DNA from: Caulobacter sp. 73W
Lineage (GTDB): Bacteria > Pseudomonadota > Alphaproteobacteria > Caulobacterales > Caulobacteraceae
Length of the DNA: 64,000 nt
Direction: 5' to 3'
Assembly (NCBI RefSeq): GCF_041021955.1
Contig: NZ_CP158375.1
Span: 434,001 to 498,000 of the forward strand
Of the stretch, positions 1-9,238 are shown piece after piece. The notes under the pieces were generated by a model, which worked only from the letters and a program-made list of their open reading frames with translations, had not been told where the DNA came from and did not search any database. The translations under genes were made by a program, and so were the position numbers. The first letter of the stretch is position 1, and the number at the start of each line of letters is the position of its first letter.

Positions 1-641
1 TTGTTGCGGATGATCAGGTCCGAGACCTTCACGTCGCGTGAGTAGCAGACGTGGACCGTCCAGAACCCGGCGCGCGTCAGGTTGAGGCCCGAGACCTCCA
101 CGTTGTCGGAGTCATAGACGTGGATCAGGCGCGGGCGGCGGCAGTCATAGTCCGCGGCCCAGCGCAGACCGCGCGGGTCATAGTCCCGGCGCATGGCGTA
201 GTAGCTGTCCCAGAACGCCTTGCCGTCGCCATCGACGACGCCTTCGCCGGTGATCTTGGCGCCGCGCTGGCGATAGACGTTCAGCAGGGCCGCCGGCCAG
301 TCCATCTCCACCCCGGCCACGCGGGTGCGGATCATCGGATAGGCCGACACGTCGGTCAGGCCGCGCACGGTCGCCCCGCGCCCGATCACCAGGGTGACCG
401 CCGACTTCACGAACAGCGACCCGGTCAGATAGACGCCCGGCTTCAGCAGCACGGTCCCGCCGCCCTGGGTCGCGGCGGCGTCGATGGCCGCCTGGATCGC
501 ACGCGTGTCGATGGTCCGTCCGTCGCCCACCGCGCCGAAGTCGGACGCCAGGAAGGTGCGGCCGCCGGTCTGGGCCAGGGCCGGCGCCGCCGAAGCCAGG
601 GCTCCGCTCAGGCCCAGTTGGAGGAGAGATCGACGGTGCAT
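1..641 (-). CDS. GH28 polygalacturonase-like protein, C-terminal part missing at window edge
   Basis: The gene runs off the left edge; 213 codons from the ATG at 639-641 are visible. The N-terminus has a twin-arginine-like export signal (HRRSLLQLGLSGALASAAPALA), so the product should be periplasmic or secreted. After it comes the pectin-lyase-fold opening FGAVGDGRTIDTRAIQ and later GEGVVDGDGKAFWDSYY, the place where GH28 enzymes carry their G-x-[VI]-[DN]-G-x-G-x-x-W motif. GH28 enzymes hydrolyse alpha-1,4 links between galacturonate units of pectin; exo- and endo-acting types cannot be told apart here, and the catalytic Asp cluster lies beyond the edge. It is divergent from the GH105 gene at 818, which supports a pectin-utilisation role. 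Confidence 0.8.
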   Translation of the reverse strand, partial: MHRRSLLQLGLSGALASAAPALAQTGGRTFLASDFGAVGDGRTIDTRAIQAAIDAAATQGGGTVLLKPGVYLTGSLFVKSAVTLVIGRGATVRGLTDVSAYPMIRTRVAGVEMDWPAALLNVYRQRGAKITGEGVVDGDGKAFWDSYYAMRRDYDPRGLRWAADYDCRRPRLIHVYDSDNVEVSGLNLTRAGFWTVHVCYSRDVKVSDLIIRN

Positions 642-817
642 CGGCTGCCTTTCGGTACTCAGGAAAACGATGAAACGCCGACCCGCGCCGCCGGCCGATC
701 ACAGCCGGTTCAAGCGCCTTGAGCGTTTCCCACATTCTGTTCTTTCGTCTCACGATAGCGGACGATATGGTCAAGGCCAAGGCGGCCCCTCCCCAAGCGT
801 CGCCGGAGGAAGAACAC

Positions 818-3061
818 ATGTCCCTGCCCCGCCGCGCCGGCCTCGGCCTGTCTCTCGCCCTGACCACGACTGCGCTGCTGTCCAGCCCGGTCCTCGCGCA
901 GACGACCGCCGGCGCCCTGCCGCCCGGCGTGGAATCGGAGTGGCTGAAGGCCCGCCCGCGCCCGGCCCTGAACGTGGACGCCTCGCGCCTGCCCTCCCGC
1001 GCCGAGACCCTGGCCGCGATCGAATACGTGGCTTCCTCGCAGATCGCCGCCATGTCCAAGGAGCCGATCGCCCTGTCGACCGGCAGCAACCTGACCCAGA
1101 TGTCGTCCAACTGGGTGGCGGCGACCTTCTATGTGGGCGCGGCGCGCCTGGCGCGGGTGTCGGATGATCCGGAGACCCTGCGCTTCCTGACCGCCGTGGC
1201 CGAGCACTACAACTACAGCGTCCGCGGCGCCCGCTCGGGCCCGACCATGTTGAACGCCGACGACATCACCATCGGCGACCTCTACGAGGAGCTCTATTCC
1301 CGCCGCGGCCAGGAAGGCGTGCTGATGCCCCTGCGCCAGCGGCTGGACTGGCAAGTCCCGCACCTGAACCGCTCGGCCGAGACGCCGGCCCTGGTCTGGT
1401 GGTGGGCCGACGCGCTCTACATGGCGCCCCCGGTCCTGGCGCGGATGTCGGCCATCACCGGCGATCCCAAGTATCTGGCCGCCGCCGACAAGGAATGGCG
1501 CCGCACCGCCGCCCGCCTGTGGGTTCCGGAAGAAGGCCTCTTCCTGCGCGACGAGCGGTTCAAGGACCGCCGCAGCGCCAATGGCCAGCCGATCTATTGG
1601 GCCCGCGCCAACGGCTGGGTGATGGGCGGCCTGGCCCGCTGGCTGGAATCCATGCCGGCCGATTATCCGGACCGCGCCTACTACGTGGACATCTTCCAGA
1701 AGATGGCCGCCCGCGTCGCCACCCTGCAGCAGGACGACGGCCTGTGGCGCGCCAGCCTGCTGGATCCCAAGGCGCATCCGGAAGCGGAGACGTCGGGTTC
1801 GGTGTTCTTCGTCTACACCCTGGCCTGGGGCATCAATCACGGCCTGCTGGATCGCAAGACCTACCTGCCGCACGTGCAGAAGGGCTGGGCCGCTCTGAAC
1901 CGCACCGTCCTGCCCAACGGCCTGGTCGGCGCCGCGCAGAAGACCGGCGACCAGCCCGTCTCCACCAAGCCGGACGAGACCGGCCTCTACGCCACGGGGA
2001 CCTACATCCTCGCCGGCCTTGAGGTCATGGACCTGCACGGCCCGGTCCAGAGCCTGCCGGAAGCCGAGCCCGCCCGCGACACGCCGCAGGTCATCGCCGC
2101 CACCACCCCGACCCCGCCGGCGCCGGTCACCGTCGTCGGTGAGGAAGAGAAGCGTCGCCGCGAAGCCGAGATGAAGGCCACCGCCGCGCTCGCCTATGAC
2201 CCGGCCGTGCTGAAGCGTCCCTCGACCATCGAGCGCCTGACCCCGCCGCCGGCCGACCAGCAGGCGCCGCGCGCCGTCGTGCGCTTCGCGCCGGATCGCC
2301 TGGACGACCTGCTGTGGGAGAACGACAAGGTCGCGCACCGCATCTACGGCCCGGCGCTGGAAGCGCGCGAGTCCCCGTCGGGCTCCGGCATCGACGTGTG
2401 GGCCAAGCGCGTGCGCTACCCCTACATGGACCGTCAGCTGAAGTTCCCGAACTACCACATCGACCGTGGCGAGGGCCTGGACTTCTACGACGTCGGCCGC
2501 GGCCGCGGCGCCGGCGGCCTGGGCGTCTGGTACGACAACAAGCTGTGGACCAGCCGCAACTTCTCAAAGTACCGCATCGACAAGACCGGCGGCGACGAGG
2601 CCAAGTTCAGCGTCGACTACCGCCCCTGGCCAGTGGACGTGACCCGCAAGGTCTGGGAGACGCGCGACTTCTCGCTGCCGCTGGGCTCCAGCTTCACGCG
2701 CATGACCTCGACGCTTAGCTCCGACACCAAGGACCCGCTGGTCGTGGCCATCGGCATCTCCAAGCGCCGCAACGACGCCGGCGCGGGCTTCGTGACCAAG
2801 GACGCCAAGGGCGGCCGCCTGATGTTCTGGGAGCCGAACAATCCCGAGCACGGCAGCCTGGGCATCGCCATCCTGGTCGACCCGGCCACGGTCGAGGGCT
2901 TCACCGAGGACGCCGACAACTACCTGATCCTGGTCCGCGTCACCCCCGGCAAGCCGTTCACCTACTACATGGGCTCCAGCTGGGATCGCGGCCTCGACTA
3001 TCGCAGCCGCGCCGAGTGGGAGACCTTCGTCGGCGAGCAGCGCCTGGCCTTCAAGCCGTAA
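818..3061 (+). CDS. GH105 unsaturated uronyl hydrolase fused to DUF4861 domain
   Basis: 747 residues. The ATG at 818 is chosen because GGAGGA lies 7 bases upstream and it begins a clean Sec signal peptide (MSLPRRAGLGLSLAL...SSPVLAQ); in-frame codons further upstream lack this. Residues about 60-430 match the GH105 alpha/alpha-barrel, with WWWADALYM placing the probable general acid/base at Asp198. GH105/GH88 enzymes remove the unsaturated uronic acid left by pectate or rhamnogalacturonan lyases. After a Pro-rich linker, residues about 480-745 resemble DUF4861 (DLLWENDKVAHRIYGPAL and WYDNKLWTSRNFSKY), a beta-rich domain common in polysaccharide-utilisation loci. Divergent from the GH28 gene. 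Domain assignment is from remembered family patterns; the exact substrate is inference. Confidence 0.85.
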   Translation: MSLPRRAGLGLSLALTTTALLSSPVLAQTTAGALPPGVESEWLKARPRPALNVDASRLPSRAETLAAIEYVASSQIAAMSKEPIALSTGSNLTQMSSNWVAATFYVGAARLARVSDDPETLRFLTAVAEHYNYSVRGARSGPTMLNADDITIGDLYEELYSRRGQEGVLMPLRQRLDWQVPHLNRSAETPALVWWWADALYMAPPVLARMSAITGDPKYLAAADKEWRRTAARLWVPEEGLFLRDERFKDRRSANGQPIYWARANGWVMGGLARWLESMPADYPDRAYYVDIFQKMAARVATLQQDDGLWRASLLDPKAHPEAETSGSVFFVYTLAWGINHGLLDRKTYLPHVQKGWAALNRTVLPNGLVGAAQKTGDQPVSTKPDETGLYATGTYILAGLEVMDLHGPVQSLPEAEPARDTPQVIAATTPTPPAPVTVVGEEEKRRREAEMKATAALAYDPAVLKRPSTIERLTPPPADQQAPRAVVRFAPDRLDDLLWENDKVAHRIYGPALEARESPSGSGIDVWAKRVRYPYMDRQLKFPNYHIDRGEGLDFYDVGRGRGAGGLGVWYDNKLWTSRNFSKYRIDKTGGDEAKFSVDYRPWPVDVTRKVWETRDFSLPLGSSFTRMTSTLSSDTKDPLVVAIGISKRRNDAGAGFVTKDAKGGRLMFWEPNNPEHGSLGIAILVDPATVEGFTEDADNYLILVRVTPGKPFTYYMGSSWDRGLDYRSRAEWETFVGEQRLAFKP

Positions 3062-3182
3062 GGCGCCGCTTCCGGACGGCCTGTGCGCCCTGAAGCTGGA
3101 CGTGGGCTCCCCACTCCGGCTTCAGGGCGAAACATTCGCCGAACAAGCGAAATCTCCGAAGATTCGGGCCGTAACGGCGGCT

Positions 3183-3213
3183 TTGACCATCTTCGCTGCA
3201 CTGCAAACATACT
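3183..3213 (+). promoter_or_regulatory. possible sigma-70-type promoter of pckA
   Basis: TTGACC at 3183-3188 resembles a -35 element. CATACT at 3208-3213 could be a -10 element, but the 19-base spacing is long. It lies in the 268-base gap before pckA, about 120 bases from the start codon. This is a weak pattern-based suggestion. Confidence 0.25.
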
Positions 3214-3329
3214 GAAAGTCCGCGACTTTTTACCAAGACAGCGCTGTCATGGTTTTCGCCCCGGCTTAGGTCGCTATGTTGGCACCCAAGGCGGGCGTTA
3301 GTCCTGCCCAATGAGACGCAGGAAGTTTT

Positions 3330-5177
3330 ATGCAGACACATGGGCTGGAGGCGAACACGCCTCCGACTAAACACGCACGCCTTTTGGCGTGGGTGCAGGA
3401 CGTCGCCGCGCTGACCAAGCCGAAGGCGATCCACTGGTGCGACGGCTCCGAAGCCGAGTGGACCGCGCTGACCGACGAACTGGTCGCGCTGGGCACGCTG
3501 AAGCGCCTGAACCCCGACCTGCGGCCGAATTCCTTCTACGCCGCCTCCGATCCCCGCGACGTCGCCCGGGTCGAGAGCCGGACCTTTATCTGCTCGCAGG
3601 ACCAGGCCGACGCCGGCCCGACCAACAATTGGCACGACCCTGCCGAGATGCGCGAGACGCTGAACGGCCTGTTCGACGGCTGCATGCGCGGGCGCACCAT
3701 GTACGTGGTCCCCTTCTCCATGGGCCCGGTCGGCTCGCCGATCAGCGCCTTGGGCGTCGAGATCACCGACAGCGCCTATGTCGCCGCCTCGATGCGGGTG
3801 ATGACCCGCATGGGCAAGGCCGCCCTGGACGCCATGGGCGACGACGGCTTCTTCGTCCCCGCCGTGCACACCTTGGGCGCGCCGCTGGCCGAAGGCCAGG
3901 CCGACGTGCCGTGGCCCTGCAACGACGAGAAGTACATCGTCCACTTCCCCGAAAGCCGCGAGATCTGGTCCTACGGCTCCGGCTACGGCGGCAACGCCCT
4001 GCTCGGAAAGAAGTGCTACGCCCTGCGCATCGCCTCGGTCATGGCCCGCGATGAAGGGTGGCTGGCCGAGCACATGCTGATCCTCAAGCTGACCTCGCCT
4101 CAGAACCAGGTCCGCTACGTGGCCGCCGCCTTCCCCAGCGCCTGCGGCAAGACCAACATGGCCATGCTGCAGCCGACCCTGGACGGCTGGAAGGCCGAGA
4201 CCGTGGGCGACGACATCTGCTGGATGCGCTTCGGCGACGACGGCCGGCTGTACGCCATCAATCCGGAGGCCGGCTTCTTCGGCGTCGCCCCGGGCACGGG
4301 CGTGCACACCAACCGCAACGCGGTCGATACGCTGCACGCCAACTGCATCTACACCAATGTCGCCCTCACCTCGGACGGCGACGTCTGGTGGGAAGGCCTG
4401 ACCGCCGCCCCGCCGGAAGGCCTGACCGACTGGAAGGGCCGCGCCTGGACGCCGCAATCGGGCGAGCCCGCCGCGCATCCGAACGCCCGCTTCGCCGTGC
4501 CCGCCGGCCAGTGCCCGGTGATCGCCAGCGAGTGGGAAGACCCCAAGGGGGTGCCGATCTCGGCCATTCTGTTCGGCGGCCGCCGCGCCTCGGCGGTGCC
4601 CCTGGTGACCGAGGCCTTCGACTGGGAGCATGGCGTGTTCCTGGCCTCCAACGTCGCGTCGGAAGGCACGGCGGCGGCGGAGAACAGCATCGGCGAACTG
4701 CGCCGCGATCCCTTCGCAATGCTGCCGTTCTGCGGCTACAACATGGGGGATTACTTCAGCCATTGGCTGAAGGTCGGGGCCTCGGCCGATCCGGCCAAGC
4801 TGCCGCGCATCTACTTCGTCAACTGGTTCCGCAAGGACGAGAACGGCAAGTTCGTCTGGCCGGGCTATGGCGAGAACAGCCGCGTGCTGAAGTGGATCGT
4901 CGACCGCCTGGAGGGCCAGGCCGACGCCGTCGATACGCCCATCGGCCGCCTGCCCGCCCAGAAGGACCTGGAGCTGTCCGGTCTCGACCTGACCCAGGCG
5001 CAACTCGACCTGCTGCTGACCGTCGACCCGACGATCTGGCAGGCGGAAGCCGCCCTGATCCCGCCGGCCTACGAGAAGTTCGGCGAGCGCCTGCCCAGCG
5101 CCCTGTGGGGCCAGCTGGACGCCCTGAACGCACGCCTGGCCAAGGCCGGCCAGACCCGCGCTCTGGAAGACGCCTGA
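3330..5177 (+). CDS. pckG: phosphoenolpyruvate carboxykinase (GTP)
   Basis: 615 residues, full length for the GTP-dependent family. It converts oxaloacetate plus GTP to phosphoenolpyruvate, CO2 and GDP, the entry step of gluconeogenesis, in the cytosol. The P-loop [13 protein letters not shown] lies at residues 268-280 with the family's reactive Cys272, and GDDICWM follows at 293-299 as part of the metal and nucleotide site. These motifs separate it from the ATP-type enzyme. The ATG at 3330 has AGGAAG upstream. It is monocistronic: a 268-base gap precedes it and a strong hairpin follows. Confidence 0.96.
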   Translation: MQTHGLEANTPPTKHARLLAWVQDVAALTKPKAIHWCDGSEAEWTALTDELVALGTLKRLNPDLRPNSFYAASDPRDVARVESRTFICSQDQADAGPTNNWHDPAEMRETLNGLFDGCMRGRTMYVVPFSMGPVGSPISALGVEITDSAYVAASMRVMTRMGKAALDAMGDDGFFVPAVHTLGAPLAEGQADVPWPCNDEKYIVHFPESREIWSYGSGYGGNALLGKKCYALRIASVMARDEGWLAEHMLILKLTSPQNQVRYVAAAFPSACGKTNMAMLQPTLDGWKAETVGDDICWMRFGDDGRLYAINPEAGFFGVAPGTGVHTNRNAVDTLHANCIYTNVALTSDGDVWWEGLTAAPPEGLTDWKGRAWTPQSGEPAAHPNARFAVPAGQCPVIASEWEDPKGVPISAILFGGRRASAVPLVTEAFDWEHGVFLASNVASEGTAAAENSIGELRRDPFAMLPFCGYNMGDYFSHWLKVGASADPAKLPRIYFVNWFRKDENGKFVWPGYGENSRVLKWIVDRLEGQADAVDTPIGRLPAQKDLELSGLDLTQAQLDLLLTVDPTIWQAEAALIPPAYEKFGERLPSALWGQLDALNARLAKAGQTRALEDA

Positions 5178-5193
5178 CAGCCTGATCGAGGTT

Positions 5194-5227
5194 GGAAGGG
5201 CGGCTTAGGGGAGCCGCCCTTCCATTT
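5194..5227 (+). terminator. hairpin terminator after pckG
   Basis: A perfect 12-base-pair stem, GGAAGGGCGGCT at 5194-5205 and AGCCGCCCTTCC at 5212-5223, closes a 6-base loop and is followed by a short T tract (ATTT). It begins 16 bases after the pckG stop codon. Confidence 0.8.
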
Positions 5228-5364
5228 CCCCGACCGGGGAGCGGGTGTACTCTCCGTCGAAGCCCTTGATCCCATCCGTCGCCCAGGTCCTCCATGGGCG
5301 CCACGCCCCTGCGACCGACGAAGAAAATTGCGCGACTAATGTCGGGGGAAATGCGCGACCCTGG

Positions 5365-6465
5365 CTACTTCTCCACCACTGTCCGCTTTGGATGGACGCA
5401 AAGCGGCAGGACCAAGGTCGCTACGAAGCCGACGCCGGGCTCAACCTTGACGTCCACGCGGCCATGCCGGCCAAAGCGCGCGGCCAGCCGTCGGCGGATA
5501 TTCTCCATTCCCGTTCCTTCTCGGACCACGCCGTCGGCGGAAGGGCCGTCATCCTGAACCTTGAGGAACAGCACGTCATCCTCGCTCCACGCGCTGATAG
5601 CGATCAGGGTTTCGCGCTCGGGGTCGTTGACGCCGTGCTTGACGGCGTTCTCGATGATCGGCTGCAGGATCAGGCTCGGGACCTGGGCTGATAGAAGCTC
5701 GGCCGGAATATCGACCTCCACCTTCAGCGCCTCGAAGCGCACGCGCTCGATATCGAGATACAGGCGTTGAAGCGCGACCTCCTCTTCGAGGCGGACATCC
5801 TGCAGCGGGTCCTTGGCCAGGGCGCCGCGGAAAAAGGCTGCGAGGCGCACCACCATCTGGTCAGCCGCAGTATTCCGGCGGTCGAGGATCAGCGCCGAGA
5901 TGGCGTTCAGCGTGTTGTACAAAAAGTGCGGATTGATCTGGTAGTGCAGCGCGCGGATCTCAGCCTCGCGCGCTGTGATTAGGGCGCTGGCCAGCTGACG
6001 CTCCCGACGCTGGGCGACCCGCTCGGACTCGAAAGTCGCGACAATGGCGACCCACAGGACGAACCAGCTGGAAAAGTAAATCGTGTCCCAGACCGTCCGC
6101 ACCCAAGAGGTCTTCTTCAACTCCGGCATCATGACCGGCGTGTAGAGTTCGACGAACCGGAGGGCGCTGGAATAGGCCATGGCGAAGACCACGACGGTCA
6201 CGAACGTCGTCGCCCACAGCAGCCATCGTGATCCGCGCGACGCCCATCGCACCGCGCGCCACTGGAGGATGTTGAGGATCGCGCCGATCGCGACCACCGG
6301 AATCTCCCCCAGCCAATACTCACGAGCCAGGGGCATGCCGTTGAGGTAGTTGAGGGCGTTGGCCCAAACCTCGATCGCCAGCCAGTAGCCGATCGCCAGC
6401 GCCGGCATAACGAGCCAGTCGCGGCGACGTGCGGCCCCGCTTGCAACGAAATCTTCCGTGGTCAT
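5365..6465 (-). CDS. LytS-type sensor histidine kinase
   Basis: 366 residues. Four predicted membrane segments (roughly residues 17-41, 50-68, 81-101 and 127-145) form the N-terminal sensor. The cytoplasmic part starts with the His_kinase family motif INPHFLYNTLNAIS, placing the phospho-acceptor at His180, and ends with an HATPase region (IIENAVKHGV as N box, GTGMENIRRRL as G box). This is the kinase class that pairs with LytTR regulators, and such a regulator gene (6666-7466) lies divergently 200 bases away. The signal sensed cannot be read from the sequence. Confidence 0.9.
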   Translation of the reverse strand: MTTEDFVASGAARRRDWLVMPALAIGYWLAIEVWANALNYLNGMPLAREYWLGEIPVVAIGAILNILQWRAVRWASRGSRWLLWATTFVTVVVFAMAYSSALRFVELYTPVMMPELKKTSWVRTVWDTIYFSSWFVLWVAIVATFESERVAQRRERQLASALITAREAEIRALHYQINPHFLYNTLNAISALILDRRNTAADQMVVRLAAFFRGALAKDPLQDVRLEEEVALQRLYLDIERVRFEALKVEVDIPAELLSAQVPSLILQPIIENAVKHGVNDPERETLIAISAWSEDDVLFLKVQDDGPSADGVVREGTGMENIRRRLAARFGRHGRVDVKVEPGVGFVATLVLPLCVHPKRTVVEK

Positions 6466-6665
6466 GCTTTCGTCGCGCGATTTGGTCTGTTCGTGACGCT
6501 ACAGATGTCTCTGGATGGCCGGGCGGCGTGGGTTTTGCGACGAACGGACGAACTGGTCGATGAACGCGAATGGACTTGCGTGGGACGGCCGTCAGATTTC
6601 AACGAGTGTTTCAGGCACAGGCTTAAGGTCGGGCGAGGAGTCCGACACAACAGTTTGGAAGACAT

Positions 6666-7466
6666 ATGCTTTCTGTGATCGCGGTCGATGACGAGGCCCT
6701 GGCGCTGCGCCGGCTCGAGATTGCGATTTCGCAGATGCCCGATGCGTCGTTGATCGGTAAGGCGCGCAGCGGCCGCGAGGGGCTGGAGCTGATCCGGCAG
6801 CTGCGCCCCGATGTCGTGCTGCTGGACATCCAGATGTCCAGCTTCGGCGGCTTCGACCTGGTGGACAGCCTGGCTCCCAACGAAGTTCCGTTGATCATCT
6901 TCGTGACCGCGTTCGAAAGCTTCGCGGCCCGCGCCTTCGAGGTGAGCGCCGTGGACTATGTCCTCAAGCCGGTCGAATTCGACCGCCTCAGCGCCGCCCT
7001 CACCCGCGCCCGCCGCAACCTGCATCTGGCGACGTCCGAGCAACGGGCCTCGGAGTTGCGCGAGGTCGTCGCCCGGCTGCGGGGGCGCAACGAGGCCGAG
7101 GCGGAGCCGGACGAGAAGTACGCGAAGGAGTTCTGGGCGCAGCGTCGCGGCGACTTCGTCCGGGTGCCCGTTGATCAGTTGGATTGGGTCGAGGCGGAAC
7201 GCGACTATGTCCGCCTGCACGCGCGTGGACATTCCTACATGCTGCGGGGCACGCTCGCGACCATGGAATCCCGCCTCGATCCGGATGTCTTTGTCCGCAT
7301 CCGCCGTTCCGCCCTTATCCGCGCCGACCGCATCGAGGCGATCCGCAAGCCGAACTACGGCGACTATCGCGTGGTCCTGACCTCCGGCCGGGAGCTGCGC
7401 GTGGGCAAGACCTACCTCCGCGCCATCCGCGGCCTGATGGCGACGACCGCCGGCCTGCGCGCCTGA
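6666..7466 (+). CDS. LytTR-family DNA-binding response regulator
   Basis: 266 residues. The receiver domain occupies about residues 1-120, with acidic residues Asp8 and Asp9 and probable phospho-acceptor Asp54 in VLLDIQM; the conserved Lys is in DYVLKPVEF. The C-terminal LytTR domain, about residues 155-262, has the family pattern (VPVDQLDWVEAERDYVRLHA, then VRIRRSALIRADRI), which binds DNA through beta-strands instead of a helix-turn-helix. GGAAG lies just upstream of the ATG. Its partner kinase is divergent at 5365-6465. Targets are unknown. Confidence 0.92.
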   Translation: MLSVIAVDDEALALRRLEIAISQMPDASLIGKARSGREGLELIRQLRPDVVLLDIQMSSFGGFDLVDSLAPNEVPLIIFVTAFESFAARAFEVSAVDYVLKPVEFDRLSAALTRARRNLHLATSEQRASELREVVARLRGRNEAEAEPDEKYAKEFWAQRRGDFVRVPVDQLDWVEAERDYVRLHARGHSYMLRGTLATMESRLDPDVFVRIRRSALIRADRIEAIRKPNYGDYRVVLTSGRELRVGKTYLRAIRGLMATTAGLRA

Positions 7467-7840
7467 CCGGCGCGTCTGTTGTTCGTGCATCCGTCGGGCC
7501 CCATCCCTTGGACAACTGGAGCCCGAAGGTGAGCGCGATCTGAAGCCGAGGCGTCGGATTTTCGACGAACGACGATCATCGAGCGACCAACAGCCTGGAG
7601 CGGCTGAAGGCTTAGGCGGCCCAAGGTGATAGTTTGCAAGCGAACAAAAGCGGCCACGCTTGTTTCCAACTCAACTCCGGATATCGACGTGCAGATTGTC
7701 CACGACAAACCCGCCGCCATCATACAGGAGATGCGGCGACGCTCTCTTCGATGGAGCAGGCGGCGAAGCGTGATCTTCCTCCTGGGGATGTCGGCGTTGT
7801 TCTGGCTATCGCTGCTGATCACCATCAGCTGTGCGCGCCA
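7467..7840. other. 374-base stretch with at most one small membrane-protein gene
   Basis: Between the LytTR regulator and the VOC remnant I see no clear terminator or promoter. The only coding candidate is the short open frame ending at 7844, listed separately. Confidence 0.5.
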
Positions 7841-7844
7841 CTAG
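7626..7844 (+). CDS. possible small membrane protein
   Basis: An open frame of 72 codons if the GTG at 7626 is used, or 37 if the ATG at 7731 is used. The C-terminal half is basic (RRRSLRWSRRRS) followed by one hydrophobic segment (VIFLLGMSALFWLSLLITI), an inside-positive single-span layout. AGGAG touches the ATG at 7731 with no spacer, so neither start has a convincing ribosome site. I recognise no family. Its stop codon overlaps the stop of the VOC remnant on the other strand. It may be a real small protein or a chance frame. Confidence 0.35.
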   Translation: MIVCKRTKAATLVSNSTPDIDVQIVHDKPAAIIQEMRRRSLRWSRRRSVIFLLGMSALFWLSLLITISCARH

Positions 7845-8150
7845 GCATGAACATCCTCAGGCGCTGGTCGATACCAGGTCAATTCCAGTCTCAGCCCGTC
7901 GGTGTCCGTCAGAAAGACGCTCAACGCATCTCCGAAATCCTGGATCGCGGGCGCGGTGAGTCCAGCGGCGGCATAGCCCTGCAGGATGTCTTCGAACGTC
8001 TGCTGCGACGGCGCACTGAACGTGAAGTGGTTTAGGCCCGGACCGCCCCGCGCGTACGACCTCGGCGCGGGCGAAGGGATCCTCGTCCGGCGTGTTCAGC
8101 CGCGTGCCCGACCAGCCCGCCGCCCGCAAGGAGGTCTCGATCTCAGCCTG
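7841..8150 (-). pseudogene. VOC (glyoxalase-fold) protein with broken frame
   Basis: The C-terminal part reads in one frame as GLNHFTFSAPSQQTFED, then ALSVFLTDTDGLRLELTWYRP, stopping at 7841-7843. This is the pattern of a vicinal-oxygen-chelate domain (metalloenzymes such as glyoxalases and extradiol dioxygenases, or antibiotic-binding proteins). The matching upstream part (SLRAAGWSGTRLNTPDEDPF) lies in another frame, and the change occurs near 8040-8060. No convincing start codon is visible. It is divergent from a MarR regulator that is also broken. A sequencing indel or true decay would both explain this. Confidence 0.55.
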
Positions 8151-8166
8151 AGCGGTGAGGGGCGTG

Positions 8167-8599
8167 ATGAACGTGCCGAACGCCGCAGCGGCCAGAACCC
8201 GCTTTACAAGCTCAGAGCTCCCGTCGCTCAGCAGCTGCGGAAGCAGGCTGACGAGGCCGGCATGGCGGCGGCGGGGGTCAGCGCCGCGCAGGGCGCGGCC
8301 CTGTTCGCGATCGAACGGTCCCCGGGGCTTTCTCAGCGCGAGGTGGCCAAGGCCAGCAGCAGGAGTTGGCGGTCACCACCATGGTGTCGCGCCTGTTGGC
8401 GGCGGAGCTGATCACCCGCACGCCGCGCAGCGACGATCCGCGGACCCTGTCGCTGGATCTCACCGACAAAGGACGCAGCGCCCTCGTCCGCCTGCGCGCC
8501 GAACTCGATGCGATCAATCGCACGATCGAGGAGACGCTGGCTCCAGGCGAGATGGAAATGCTCTGCCCCGTTCTGGAACGGCTGGCCGCGAACAACTAG
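8167..8599 (+). pseudogene. MarR-family transcriptional regulator with broken frame
   Basis: The pieces join into a typical MarR winged-helix repressor. NPLYKLRAPVAQQLRKQ and GAALFAIERSPGLSQREVAKA are in one frame; AVTTMVSRLLAAELITRTPR, DDPRTLSLDLTDKG and the dimerisation helix to 8599 follow in the next. The shift falls near 8351-8360, at the repeated CAG stretch, where one base seems missing before CAGCAGCAGGAG. The best start (ATG at 8167, with AGGGG upstream) is in a third frame, so a second shift near 8190 is possible. MarR proteins usually repress a divergent neighbour in response to phenolic ligands; here that neighbour is the VOC gene. Confidence 0.6.
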
Positions 8600-8671
8600 G
8601 CCGCCCCGGACCAACTCCGGCGCGGCGAAAATACGGGGAGCCGCGCCTCACGACGCGCGGCTCCCGTCAAA

Positions 8672-9238
8672 CTAGGCGAGCACCACCACAACGACGCGGC
8701 GGTTCTGGGCGCGGCCCTCACGGTTATCGTTCGGCGCCACCGGCGCTTCGGCGCCGTAGGAGATCGAGGCCATCCGGTTCAGCGGCACGCCGCTCTTGTT
8801 CAGGAACTTGCGGACGGCTTCAGCACGGGCTTCGCCCAGCTTCTCGTTATAGTCCTCGGCGCCCGTGGCGTCGGTGTGGCCCTGGATTTCCAGATAGACG
8901 TTCTTGTTGTCAGCCTTAAGCTTTTCAGCGAACTCTGCCAGACGGGATTCCGCCTCGGGCGACAAGGCCGCCTTGTCGACCGGGAACTTCACGCTGTCGT
9001 CGGACAGGACCATCGAATAGACGAACTTGCCTTCCGCCAGCTTGCCGGCGGCGGTGGCCCGCTGCAGGGCTTCGCGGGACGTGCGGTCGAGTTCGGCGAT
9101 CTGGCCGTCATGCGCCGAGACGCGGGTCTCGACCTGACCGACCTGGGTGTTCACGTACTTCTTGGTGGCGCAACCGCTGACCGCGACAGCGCCGGCAAGC
9201 ATCGCCACGGCGATCATGCCCTTCGATTTGAGCTGCAT
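8672..9238 (-). CDS. OmpA-family outer-membrane lipoprotein
   Basis: 188 residues from the ATG at 9236-9238, chosen because GGGAGAAG lies 6 bases upstream and it starts a lipoprotein signal with lipobox VSGC (Cys23). Residues about 24-60 look like a short coiled coil (KKYVNTQVGQVETRV). The C-terminal half is an OmpA/Pal peptidoglycan-binding domain (LEIQGHTDATGAEDYNEKLG, then ISYGAEAPVAPNDNREGRAQNRRV), which contacts meso-diaminopimelate. Likely role: tethering the outer membrane to peptidoglycan. Monocistronic. It is not the pal gene of a tol cluster, as no tol gene is nearby. Confidence 0.88.
   Translation of the reverse strand: MQLKSKGMIAVAMLAGAVAVSGCATKKYVNTQVGQVETRVSAHDGQIAELDRTSREALQRATAAGKLAEGKFVYSMVLSDDSVKFPVDKAALSPEAESRLAEFAEKLKADNKNVYLEIQGHTDATGAEDYNEKLGEARAEAVRKFLNKSGVPLNRMASISYGAEAPVAPNDNREGRAQNRRVVVVVLA

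Noticed and set aside
3051-5003. Minus-strand open frame of 650 codons opposite pckG
   Set aside because: The plus strand carries full-length PEP carboxykinase with all motifs; the reverse frame has shadow composition.
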